NCBI GenBank assembly: GCA_036245525.1
Contig: BTPG01000003.1
Coordinates: forward strand, 154,912,234-154,976,233
Source of the DNA: Semisulcospira habei
Lineage: Eukaryota; Mollusca; Gastropoda; Semisulcospiridae
Direction: 5' to 3'
DNA: 64,000 nucleotides
The notes under the pieces are model-generated. The model was not told where the DNA came from. It saw only the letters and a list, made by a program, of their open reading frames with translations, and searched no databases. Numbering within the stretch: position 1 is the stretch's first letter; each line of letters starts with the position of its first letter. Positions 43,394 to 53,238 of the stretch are shown here, one piece after another. The translations under genes were made by a program, and so were the position numbers.

Positions 43394-43792
43394 GTCAGCC
43401 CTTTTTTCCAGCATGATTGCAAGACTTACTAAGAACATTTACAAAGGATATATATAGTTCAATCCGGCTATTAACTCTATACTGCCTGGAGCAGGTCGCT
43501 TTAATAGGTGCTGTACACAATTTGGTTCTGGTGTGAGCTGTGATCCGATCGTGACATTTGACAAGAGATGCTAATTTGTTTTGTTTTTTGTCCGAAAGTA
43601 CACTTCTATTTTAGAAAAAAGAGATACAATTAAATTAAAATGGAAAATATTCTGTACAGTTTTGATCTTTTCTGTTCACCCTGTCAATTTGTTCTTTGAC
43701 GGTGTACAAAATTGATCAGTACTGTACATTGAAATCCCGGCCGATACGCCGTGATAGCGTGCTTTTCGACAGATGCCTCCGCTTCATGGGCC
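43394..43792. other. Unassigned stretch
   Basis: No supported gene or repeat. Confidence 0.35.
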
Positions 43793-43868
43793 ATTTGCAT
43801 GCGTGAGCTTAGTCCTGTGCCAGCTAACGTGCTTAGTGGCTGGCGCAGAACTAAGCGCACTCAGCTGA
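43793..43868. repeat. Hairpin element E, copy 2 (short)
   Basis: TTTGCATGCGTGAGCTTAGT ... TGCTTAGTGGCTGGCGCAG matches element E at 41283-41402 with the centre deleted. Confidence 0.65.
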
Positions 43869-44515
43869 TCCCTGACCTATAATCTAGCACCACCCGGGTG
43901 TCCAAGCCCCTCCCCAGTGACTGGGCTTGCAGAAGGCACCGTTTCCGCCTCGTACGCTGCCAGCTTCCGCCTCAGCTTCTGTGGAAAACAGTAGTAATTT
44001 AGTAATCCATACCAAGGGGAATCACTCAACGCTCTACAGAGACAAAGTAACACTAGAGAGTTTGCTCCCTTTTGTACTGACCAAACTGTCAACTCAATGC
44101 AACGTGTCCCACTTTTACTTTGCTTCTGCACACAGAAGATAAGTATCCACTGAATTGTATATTGTATACTTTTTTGGTTTGTTTATTTTGAGAAAGGTAC
44201 CACATTATTATTAATATTTCAAAATATTAATAAATTGTGTTGATTTCTAAGCGTGTGAAGTTCAAGTTCAGTCTCTGTTGTGTTGTGCGCCTTGTCTAGC
44301 TTTGTCGCGGCAAAATGGAATGAAAATAAAACGTTATTCCTAAATGAGAATCATGTCAAAGACAGTAGGTTGGGTCCCTTTATAGTAAGGAAATACTGTA
44401 GGCTGCGCCCCTTTACAGTAAGGACGTCCGACGCAGTAATAACTTAGTCGGACAGTTCGATCGACGTGGGATAGTCACTGCGGCGTGCGTTATCGTTACA
44501 CCCGCGGCCGTACTA

Positions 44516-44740
44516 TTAACCTCTTAGCTGCCAGTGATCACGAACTGGGCGTCATGAAAACCACCGCACGCTGATCGACATTCACGTGAAAAACACACAT
44601 GTAAATGGGACCCCAAAATAGTCATAAAGAACACAGGGCTATCAAGAGACATAAATCCTCATGAGCCCGCCTGTCGCGGGGTCTCATGCGGGTTTATGTC
44701 TCTTGCAGTTGGGTAAAGATCGCTTTTCGCCGGCAGTTAA
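44516..44740. mobile_element. C-type foldback MITE, complete
   Basis: TTAA at 44516 and 44737. Ends TTAACCTCTTAGCTGCC and GCCGGCAGTTAA. The core at 44649-44706 is CAAGAGACATAAATCCTCAT, GAGCCCGCCTGTCGCGGGG and GGTTTATGTCTCTTGCA. Confidence 0.82.
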
Positions 44741-44771
44741 TGATGTGGATGTCAATGAGGCAGCTCATTGT

Positions 44772-44875
44772 GAGCAAGAGGCATAGATTCTTATGAGCCC
44801 CCGCGGCTGTCAAGTGTCCCTGCGCAGGCTGCAAAGGGCTCATGTGAATAATATGCGCTTCTTGAAGATGGAGCG
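44772..44875. repeat. C-type hairpin, diverged
   Basis: GCAAGAGGCATAGATTCTTA, TGAGCCCCCGCGG, then GGGCTCATGTGAATAATATG and CGCTTCTTG in inverted order. The TTAA ends are not clear. Confidence 0.6.
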
Positions 44876-45154
44876 GCCTGGAGTGGATAAATCCACTCAA
44901 TGTCTGAAGCCCGTGCAATTTCTTTTACCTACTTCTGATAATTAGGGGTGAACCTTTCTGTGGTGTCGTTCTGGACCTGTCGAGATATCTAGTACTGAGT
45001 GATTACCCTTAGTGTGTACGACTGTGCGCGGGGCCACTGCGGCCCACTTCGGCCCGACAGCCTATTGCGTGCTGAAAAAAGCCTGGGAAGGATGTTCTAT
45101 AGACGGTTGGGAACAGGAAGAACTGGCACATCTCAGTATACAATATTCACGTCT

Positions 45155-45157
<3 letters not shown>

Positions 45158-45225
<68 letters not shown>

Positions 45226-45247
45226 TGAGTGTGCCGCGTGCGTGTGT

Positions 45248-45279
<32 letters not shown>

Positions 45280-45364
45280 TTGGGAGAGAGAGTATGTGTG
45301 TGTGTATGTGTGTGTGATGGTGTGTGTGTGTGTGTGTGTATGTGTGTGTGTGTGTGTGTGTGTG
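45158..45364. repeat. (GT)n microsatellite
   Basis: Interrupted GT tract. Translated runs of Cys/Val across it are not genes. Confidence 0.96.
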
Positions 45365-45377
45365 TAAATAGGATCAA

Positions 45378-45472
45378 TTAAGCCTTTGCATATAGGTAGC
45401 GGATTTAGTCGCGATGATTCCTACCGATTCATCACGACTAAAACCGCTACCGACACGCAAAGCCGGTTACGG
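45378..45472. mobile_element. B-type MITE, diverged
   Basis: TTAAGCCTTTGC, then GGTAGCGGATTTAGTCGCGA, TGATTC, ATCACGACTAAAACCGCTAC and GCAAAG. Palindromic, the same core as 47093-47178 and 62222-62315. Confidence 0.7.
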
Positions 45473-45582
45473 CGTCTAAGCCGTTCTCTGCCACGTAAAT
45501 TAATCCTCTCAGTGACGGATGCGCTAGGCTGGTTGGAGTTTAGAGGAGGAAAACTGGCACATCTAGATACTGTTCACTTTTA

Positions 45583-45663
<81 letters not shown>

Positions 45664-45708
45664 TGTGCAGTGCGTGTGCCGGGTGTGTGTGTGTGTGCCG
45701 TGTGTGTA

Positions 45709-45767
<59 letters not shown>

Positions 45768-45830
45768 TAGTAGTAGTAGTAGTGGTAGTAGGAATAGTAG
45801 TAGTAGTAGTAAAAGTAGTAGTAGTACTGC
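45583..45830. repeat. (GT)n, (GA)n and (TAG)n compound microsatellite
   Basis: GT to about 45738, GA at 45730-45763, then TAG/TGG triplets to 45825. This is low complexity on both strands. Confidence 0.96.
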
Positions 45831-45965
45831 CGTTATCTAGCAGAAGTGTATTCATTTTTGAGAGAAGCGAGATTTTTTTCATTATAAAACGAATATATCT
45901 TTTCTCAAAAGCGAACATACTACAGACACACAACAGCAGCTATAAAGATGGACATACACGGCAAC

Positions 45966-46068
45966 GCGCAAAAGGCCGTTGGGCCGATGACGGCCGCTGT
46001 TGGCCCGCGCACGTCCGTGCGCGGGCCAACTTGAACGGCGGCCGACATCGGCCCGATGGCATTTGCGC
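45966..46068. repeat. GGCC-type hairpin, copy 2
   Basis: GCAAAAGGCCGTTGGGCCG at the left and CGGCCCGATGGCATTTGCG at the right. The central palindrome is GTTGGCCCGCGCACG/CGTGCGCGGGCCAAC. Confidence 0.8.
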
Positions 46069-46382
46069 ACTGGGTAGTGGCTTTCGCCAACTCTCAGCAG
46101 ACCTAGTTGTAGTAAACTCACTCTCAAATAAATGTCTAAACCGAAAGTCTACTAGAAACTGAATGTGTAAAGTTCTGTGTCGAAGTGGCTTGAAGCCGCT
46201 CAGCATGCGGCCGCGTCACTCTCTGCACGCACTCTGACATTTTGAAGACCAAGTCCCCTGTGATCTCTCTGGCATGAAGATCACAGACATATAATAAACT
46301 CTGACCACTACCTCACAGGCACAGGATGGTCCGATGCCTAATCGATCAATTCTGTTACACGGGTAGTTGGAAATAGCACGAA

Positions 46383-46440
46383 GTGTGTGTGTGTGTGCGT
46401 GCGTGTGTGTGTGTGTGTGTGTGGTTGGGTGGGAATATGT

Positions 46441-46478
<38 letters not shown>

Positions 46479-46642
46479 TGTACGCGTGCGTGCGTGGGTC
46501 AGAGCATATGCGTGTGTATGTGCATGTGTGTGTGTGCGTGCGTTTGTGTGTGTGTGTGTGTGTGCGCGCGCGCGTGCGTGCCTGTGCGTGCGTGAGTGTG
46601 TGTGTGCGCGCGCGTGCGTGCCTGCGTGTGCGTGCGTGCGTG

Positions 46643-46675
<33 letters not shown>
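46383..46675. repeat. (GT)n/(GC) microsatellite
   Basis: Long GTGT/GCGT tract. Frames across it are repetitive and not coding. Confidence 0.95.
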
Positions 46676-46677
<2 letters not shown>

Positions 46678-46882
46678 CGTCACCGTTGTGCACGAGTATG
46701 CATATCCGCGTCCGTCTATCTGTCCAGACTGTCTGGCCGCGAATGTATTTGCACTGAGGTGTGACAGAAATGTCTGTGCACCCCAATGAACAATTCTTCT
46801 TGTCATACGCAGAAGTGGACAAAAGACGTTGAGACAATTGACGCCCTATGCCTTTTGTACAGGGCAGCTTCAGCATACATCC

Positions 46883-47096
46883 TTAACCATTTTAGCCCCA
46901 AGGTCCCATTTCTCAAATTTTGGAGGTGTTGCCTAATGACTATGTACCAGTTGCAGGAAATGGATTGACCATGATAATTCAAGGGTGGTGCCAGATTAGC
47001 TTGGCGCCAGAAGGCGCCAAGCTAATCTGGCACTACCCTTGAATTATCATGTTCAATTCATCTCCTGCGGTAGGGACTCGGGGGTAAATGGGTTAA
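46883..47096. mobile_element. A-type foldback MITE, complete
   Basis: TTAACCATTTTAGCCCC to GGGGGTAAATGGGTTAA. The core is perfectly inverted: GGTGCCAGATTAGCTTGGCG and CGCCAAGCTAATCTGGCACT. Its right TTAA (47093-47096) is also the left TTAA of the next element. Confidence 0.88.
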
Positions 47097-47178
47097 TCCT
47101 TTGGCTGTCAGTAGCAGGGTTTTTTTCCCCGACATGAATCATCGCGACAAAAACCGCTACCGACAGCCAAAGGGTTAA
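47093..47178. mobile_element. B-type foldback MITE, complete
   Basis: TTAATCCTTTGGCTGTC to GACAGCCAAAGGGTTAA, 86 bp. The core reads CAGTAGCAGGG..., then AATCATCGCGACAAAAACCG and CTACCGACAGCC. Confidence 0.85.
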
Positions 47179-47547
47179 AGTAGCGCTGAAAATATACTTC
47201 TTTTTTTTCTAACACAATGTACGCGGACGCGGTTGGAGTAATTAAGAGAGCCTTTAATTATTTGGATAAGGACATTTTTTTTTAGTAAACTGTATAAATC
47301 ACTAGTTAGACTACATTTAGAATATGCAAAACACTGTATGGTACCCAGGTTTAAAGAGACAATCAGTTGCACTCGAAAGGGTACAGAGACGAGCAACAAA
47401 GCTGGTTAAAGAATGTAGAAATATGACTTACTTAGACAGACTCAAATACTTTGGACTACACTCCTTACGTGGACGTAGAATACGTGGAGACTTAATCCAA
47501 GTTTTTAAAATTTATAATGGCATCGACGACCTAACTTGAAACGATTT

Positions 47548-47755
47548 TTTTGCAGCATAAATAATAATAATAATAATACCGTTATTATATAGGCGCTTTT
47601 TCTCAATTTTGGGGAAATCGACTCAAAGCGCCGCGCCTGAAACCCAACACACACACTCACGAAACAGACACGGATTTACGCCATTTAAGACAAACACAGT
47701 ACAAACACAGTACAAGACAAACGAAGGGCCAGTCAGCTACTGAAGTTACAGATAT
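47548..47755 (-). mobile_element. L2-type tail fragment in the LINE at 47.2 kb
   Basis: (AAT)n then TATAGGCGCTTTTTC and CAAAGCGCCGCGCC: the L2-type 3' tail in minus orientation, 5' truncated. Imperfect flanking repeat GATTTTTTTG / GATATTTTTG. Confidence 0.6.
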
Positions 47756-47936
47756 TTTTGATCGCTTGTATTTGAAATTTGTAAAGTGGCCTGAGACCGG
47801 TACCAAAGTGTGGGGGGTGGGGGGGGGGGGGGGGCATCATTTTGTGACAGAACCCGAAACTCTGAAGGGAAAATCTTTGTACAGCACTGCAACACTAACC
47901 TGCGGAAGTTTTGTTTTTCCAACAGAGTTGCCATTG

Positions 47937-48084
47937 GAAGTTTACAAAATAAAGTAGGTAAAAGCACTGTCAGGGGAGGCAAGTGTGCATAATCGACCAG
48001 TGATGATGATCTACTTGGTCAAAGCACACACAAAAAAAAAAAAAGATAGGAAAGAGGGGGTGCGCTAAGAAAGTGACTGAAAGT
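47937..48084. mobile_element. 148 bp insertion related to foldback J
   Basis: Flanked by the perfect 12 bp repeat GAGTTGCCATTG (47925-47936 and 48085-48096). Removing it restores NRVAIVWNELP of the host LINE. The sequence (TAAAGTAGGTAAAAGCACTG ... TGCGCTAAGAAAGTGACTG) matches 28681-28820. Confidence 0.88.
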
Positions 48085-48213
48085 GAGTTGCCATTGTTTG
48101 GAATGAGTTACCAGTTTCATTAAAAGAAACACCTAATATAAATTCTTTTAAAAACCAGCTGGACGAATTACCAAAATTTAAAGAGATTTTCTATTCCTAT
48201 AATGAATGAATTA

Positions 48214-48864
48214 TAGGAAAATTTTGCATGCATAACAGACCCATAAAGTAATTAAAAAAAGAAAGAACATCTGCAAAGGCCTCACGGCCTATTTTGTCCT
48301 CACAATACTACTACTATTACTACTATTATAAGCCTTGTGAAGAAAACCCGATGTTCACCACGCAAAAGATCCTCGGGCTGACGTCAAGGCAGTGGAGAGA
48401 ACCTTTCCCTTATTCTGAAGCCCACCTGTACTGATAACAGTCGGTTGTCCACTCACGCAATTTAGTGTTTAATTAATGTGATGCGTATGCCTCATTAAGA
48501 TGTTGAGAATACATGCTGGATTGCAAGAAATGTGACTTTGAGGATTTTCTTTTGACATTTTGTCGTGTATATATCATTGTGATATATACCACAAAGAATG
48601 TAGACCTGTACATCATGTCCGCACGTGTATACACGCATAACGTGCAGTCATGCAGTTATTAATATTATAACACAGGGGCAAAGAAGCCTACCGCACGAGC
48701 TATGTGCCCTTGACAACGGGTCCGAGCGTCAACAGGAATACGGCCAGAACTTACATTCAACCCAGTGCCCCCCTCCCCCCTCACCTCCCAGCGCACTCTC
48801 CACCTCCTTCTCCTCTGTCCGTTTGCTTTTTCGGCCATTGAAAGTCCCGACGTTGTGAAAGCAC
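48214..48864. other. Non-coding stretch
   Basis: ACT triplet tract (48308-48330). A GGCC-hairpin left end (CGCAAAAGATCCTCGGGCTG at 48362) without its partner. No gene. Confidence 0.4.
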
Positions 48865-49015
48865 AGGAGGAGAAAACTGAAGTTATGTCAGTCATGGCAA
48901 GAGTTGTGCCCATGACTCGGAGCGTCAATTGATTGAATGCAAGTGACGTCACACAGCCAGCATCGTTACGCGCGTCGTCTGCAGTCGGCCATTTTGTGCA
49001 GTAGATACAGTGAAC
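48865..49015 (+). repeat. Repeat I, plus copy
   Basis: GGCAAGAGTTGTGCCCATGA, CTCGGAGCGTCAAT ... GGCCATTTTGTGCAG. An inverted copy lies at 50600-50785. Confidence 0.7.
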
Positions 49016-49156
49016 ACAAGTATCAGCGAAGTTAGAACTCAGCGAAGGTGTGCCTGGATACGCAATTTTCGGATGTGATAATAGACCAGAGAAACACAGA
49101 TAATGTCCCCAAAGGTGTAATAGTGAGATATTTTCGTACACCTGTTGTCCGTTTAT

Positions 49157-49257
49157 CAATGAATCAATGAATCTTTATTTTACAACGGTGAAGATATTAA
49201 CACAGTCAGTGACTATGTCATTTTTCGTACCTGCCGTTGCTACAACTACGACTAACT
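49157..49257 (-). repeat. Short interspersed repeat G, copy 2
   Basis: ATGAATCAATGAATCTTTAT, TTTACAACGGTGAAG and CCTGCCGTTGCTAC match 6731-6835. Confidence 0.6.
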
Positions 49258-49361
49258 AAGTACAAAATGTACATAAAACAGGGACATCGAAGCACAGTAA
49301 TACAAAATATATAGGCCACAAAACACAAACACACGCATACACGCATTTGCGCGCGCGCGTC

Positions 49362-49362
<1 letters not shown>

Positions 49363-49392
<30 letters not shown>

Positions 49393-49440
49393 ACACACAC
49401 ACAGACACACACACACACACACACGCACACGCACACACTC
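49363..49440. repeat. (CA)n microsatellite
   Basis: CACACA tract with AGAGA and GCA interruptions. Confidence 0.95.
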
Positions 49441-50205
49441 GCGCACATACACATGATTGTTAGAATATACACGTATTTTCGTGCGATACGTATGACTAGA
49501 TATTGTTATTTGAGTGATGTCAGGTATCCATAAAAACTTGTCTTGAAACGAGACAAGGGAAGGAGAGGAAAGTTGAGCGAAGAGAGAAGATGACCATCGC
49601 CAGATATCCGGCACTACAGATGTACTAGACTGACTAGATGCACAATACGATTGCAAATTAAAACAGGTTTAACATTTTAAAAAAGTTCTATATAAAAGAT
49701 GCTTTAGAACATTTTCAAAACTGCGGCCGGCACGACACGCTTATGAAAACAGTTAGAAATTGTTGTTTAAACCCTTCTACCGCTCTATGGCATCGATTAA
49801 ATAGAGTGGAGAGGGTGTTTCCAGAACTCTTCATTTCGCAAAGAAACATCCGTATAAAAGAGTATGACAAAAGTTGACAACGCTGAATTGTTGTCTTGAA
49901 ATAATATCTAGGTACCAGTGGAAACGAAATTCAGACATGGACTGCAAACGTGTTTTTTTCAGTGGAAATTCATGATGATTATTTTTTAAGAAGTAAAAGA
50001 AATAAGTATGAAAGAATAAGACGGGCTAGCCAGCCATTCTAAAGACCAGTACCGCGAGCAGAAAACAAACAAACAAACACCAACAGCAACACGATAAATA
50101 TACAAAGAAAACGTAAATAAATACAAAATAAATAAATAATAAATAAAATAAACAAATAACACCGCGGAGAAGGGGCTGGGGGTGGGGGGGAGTGGAAGGG
50201 GGGGG
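49441..50205. other. Non-coding stretch
   Basis: No gene or repeat recognised. (AAAT)n-like A/T-rich sequence at 50090-50160 and G tracts at 50178-50210. Confidence 0.35.
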
Positions 50206-50280
50206 GGGGTTGAACCCGCGTCAAAGACGGCAACGGTCCAATAAGTCTGCGTGCAATGCCTACTGAGCTAAGGGGAAATA
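50206..50280 (-). tRNA. tRNA-like remnant or SINE head (pol III boxes)
   Basis: On the minus strand TTAGCTCAGTAGGC fits an A box and GCGGGTTCAACCC fits a B box about 50 nt later. D and anticodon stems do not form cleanly, so it is at best a tRNA pseudogene or tRNA-derived retroposon head. Confidence 0.35.
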
Positions 50281-50599
50281 TGAATAAAGTGAGGTTATTA
50301 TAATTATATGCAAATCACCATGCTGTTAGTGTCTATCGGCTATCATCGCTTTGGACTGGTGCAATGGTTTAGCGTCGGAGGACGGATTCCTTCATAACTG
50401 TGTACTCAGTATGTATTTTCCTCACATCACTTGTTCTGTTGGAGTCACGGAGATCGCCTCAGTTTCGCCGTCATTAAATTCAAGGTGACCTCCGATCTCT
50501 CCAAAAATGCAGCGGTTTTAATTTTAGTTATGTAGTTCTTTGTCTTTATCTTGTGAAAAATGTCCAAGTTCACTATCGCTACTCTTTACCGAGGCCACC
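50281..50599. other. Non-coding stretch
   Basis: No gene or repeat recognised. Confidence 0.3.
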
Positions 50600-50785
50600 T
50601 CTGCTGCACAAAATGGCGGTTGCAGCACCGAGACGAACCCAGTTGCGTATCACGTGATCGCTTCGTCCTGCATTTAATCAATAGAATACTAGCATTTTTT
50701 TTCCCCTTCTATTGACGCTCCGAGTCAGGGGCACAACTCTTGCCATAACTGGCATAAATTCGGGTTTCTCCCCCTTTGGTGAAAG
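50600..50785 (-). repeat. Repeat I, inverted copy
   Basis: CTGCACAAAATGGCGG ... TTGACGCTCCGAGTCAGGGG, CACAACTCTTGCCATAACTG is the reverse complement of 48865-49015, with a different middle. Confidence 0.7.
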
Positions 50786-51545
50786 CTGTTGCGCCCCAGG
50801 GTGTGCCGCCAGCGTGTGCACAAATGGTCTTCCGGTCTCAAATTAATCACGTGACCAACGAAACACCTTGGCAGCAAAAGCTATCCTTCTAGTCCATTAA
50901 TCTCCGTCGCAGACCATACGCACCTTCGGGTCTAAAACTGAAACTGAAACTGCGCAACTGAAAATCACGTCACCAAATTGCATCCTACCCACTCCACGAA
51001 TGGCCAGAAAGTTAGAAGGTTCCCCCGTGTTCTTATTGGCAATAAACAAAATAAGCCCCGGCACTACCTTTAGGTTGTGCAGGAAAAAGATTGGCACACG
51101 TAGAGAATATTTTGCTGTTTTGTAAACAAAAGATTTATTGAAACAACTGAAGAGCAGTTTGTATCTATGTTTCTTGGACGGTTTCGGTTTATGGTCGTCG
51201 AATGAACAAAGACTTCAGAAACGAAAATGTTACTACAGTAGCAGGGAAGAGGTTAACACCTTTTTTCACTCCGGCAGTTCGTACTTTCTTTCATCTTGTT
51301 CAGTTCTCAATTTTACTTCTTCTTCCATGACTCCGGCGTGGACTGAGCCTGTACCTAAATCGTTTATGTGCTGGTCTGTGAATCTGGGCCTTACGGTGCG
51401 GAGCCGTAAGGGTCAGAATCACAAAGCAAAAACCACACAGAATATGATAAACTGAGTTTTAAACAAATGGAAGCGAAGTGACGGACGCGAGGCCGGGTAA
51501 ACTCCAACATGACAGAAGTCGTGGCGCGGACATTTTGTGACATCC
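50786..51545. other. Non-coding stretch
   Basis: Short open frames only, none with a recognisable motif. Confidence 0.35.
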
Positions 51546-51648
51546 CAATACGCAAAAGATTATCGGGCTGAGGTCGGCCGCCGTTGGCCCGCGCACGGGT
51601 GTGCGCGGGCCAACGGCGGCCTATGACAGCCCGATGGCCTTTGCTCAA
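51546..51648. repeat. GGCC-type hairpin, copy 3
   Basis: GCAAAAGATTATCGGGCTGA at the left and AGCCCGATGGCCTTTGC at the right. The centre is CGCCGTTGGCCCGCGCACGG / GTGCGCGGGCCAACGGCG. Confidence 0.82.
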
Positions 51649-51765
51649 CGCGATGAGCTCGCTTCGTAATCGTGCAGCCTGGTACAACGGTTTTCCTTGC
51701 TTTCTAAAGCCTCCCATAAATTTTCTCCGGTGTAAGACTCAGTGTCCCCTTGGCCGGTCTGAGCC

Positions 51766-51876
<111 letters not shown>

Positions 51877-52461
51877 CAGACAAAAGCGTCAGAGTGGGTT
51901 ACCTACCGTTTTATGTCAAAATGGGTTCCCATTATTTCTATTTATTCTAGGGCTCTGGAATTGATGCGAATGTTTAGAACTCACCTTATAACTAAGCTCT
52001 ATAACTTAAAATAAAATAGACATTTTCTAGAAACAGAGCCACTAGATGGGAAAAAAATGGGTTTCTACCAATAATGTGGGTGCCTCTCACACACAAAAAC
52101 TGGCATTACAGTCAAAATGGGTGTCTTCACAACAGTAGGCGTCTGTAATAAGGTCAAGTTCATGGAATACTTCTTTTTCACATTAATTTTTTTTCCAACT
52201 TAATGTGTATGTGTGCTTTAACATTTTTTACATTGTATGGTGCAAAATTCAATAAACACTGGCCCGTAACCTTTCGATTATGATTTTTACAGAGGAAATC
52301 TTTTAAACATTGCTGCGTTTTGTCCTTCTGAAGCAAAACAGTTTATCATGGCATTGATGTGAGAATCAGCATAATGTATTCTGGAAATTAAAGGACTTTT
52401 TGTTTGGTTTTGGGTACTCTGGAGTTTCAGACAAACAGCAACAGAGCATTTTGAATATTAA

Positions 52462-52640
52462 CCCTTATCATTCGGAATACACCAGTGTGTGCAACAAGTG
52501 TGACTGAAATAGTCCAAGGGTTAGTGCCGGAATAGCTTGGTGCCTCTAGGCGCCAAGCTATTGTGGCACCACCCTTGAACTAAAGCCATTGGTCTATGTC
52601 CTCATCTGTAAGTACTGTAATGTAGCTTGCATAGAATTAT
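52462..52640. mobile_element. A-type MITE, diverged
   Basis: TTAACCCTTATCATTCGG at the left. Core AGTGCCGGAATAGCTTGGTG ... GGCGCCAAGCTATTGTGGCA. Right end unclear. Confidence 0.65.
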
Positions 52641-52744
52641 CGCAGTGAACAAATTTGAAGCTTTTAGCCTCAGTATGACTATGATGCGGGTCAAAAAGTG
52701 TGGAAAAGTATGAAAGATAGAAAAAGACCCAGACGAAGAAACTA

Positions 52745-52960
52745 ACACTTAACTTATTCTACCCCAGCAAAATTTAAGATCTACCATGATAGTTCAAGGG
52801 TGATGCCAGAATAGCTTGGCGCCTATGGGCGCCAAGCTATTCTGGCATCACCCTTGAACTATCATGGTGGATCTGTGTCCTGCACTGCAACGCAGTCTTC
52901 TGAAGACGACTTCAACATTTGGGCTTACCTTATTCTACCCCAGACACACCACAGCAAAAT
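52745..52960. mobile_element. A-type MITE, nearly complete
   Basis: ACTTATTCTACCCCAGC at the left. The core is perfectly inverted (GATGCCAGAATAGCTTGGCG / CGCCAAGCTATTCTGGCATC) and flanked by CATGATAGTTCAAGGG and its complement. A second left terminus (TTATTCTACCCCAGACACAC) starts at 52932. Confidence 0.72.
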
Positions 52961-53032
52961 AAAGATCCACCATGATATTCCCCCACTCCCCCTAATAACA
53001 CTCTTGTAATCAATCTTTACGTTGTCAATGGT

Positions 53033-53168
53033 TTTCTTATCTTATCTTATTATTGTCTTTTGTCCCCAGCCGGCTGTTTCGTTTTGCAAATCCAAAGGTT
53101 ATACAGTATACAAAATGATCCAGGCGTCCATCAGATAAAAATAAACAGGCTATACATGCTGAAACCAC
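53033..53168 (-). mobile_element. Short retroposon with (ATAAG)n tail
   Basis: CTTATCTTATCTTATTATTG at its left end is a minus-strand simple tail. Flanked by a long near-direct repeat (AATAACACTCTTGTAATCAA at 52996 and AATAACACTCTTGTAATAAA at 53173). Confidence 0.6.
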
Positions 53169-53238
53169 CCCAATAATAACACTCTTGTAATAAATCTGTA
53201 TGAAACCGAAAATGCCGCGAGTGGCGGGGAACCTCAAT

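Larger units (their letters stand above)
47215..48213 (+). mobile_element. CR1/Jockey-group LINE 3' end, twice interrupted
   Basis: Plus frames: VALERVQRRATKLVKECRNM ... LHSLRGRRIRGDLIQVFKIY, NGIDDLT (47330-47539), then after an L2 tail NTNLRKFCFSNRVAI (47890-47936). After a 148 bp insertion comes VWNELPVSLKETPNINSFKN, QLDELPKFKEIF and stop at about 48210. These join into a typical RT C-terminus of a family distinct from D and L2. Confidence 0.8.

Noticed and set aside
43877..44131. Minus-strand ORF with FPQKLRRKLAAYEAETVP
   Set aside because: Possible coding remnant, but no family recognised and no support from splicing or a second copy.
44999..46162. Long open frames rich in Cys/Val, His/Thr or Arg/Glu
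   Set aside because: They are translations of GT, CA and GA microsatellites. All frames on both strands stay open and no motif is present.
50206..50280. Functional tRNA gene
   Set aside because: A and B boxes are visible, but the D and anticodon stems do not pair and no clear acceptor stem exists. Kept only as a remnant.
51138..51455. 105-codon ORF
   Set aside because: No recognisable motif, no homologous copy in the window, and length within chance expectation.
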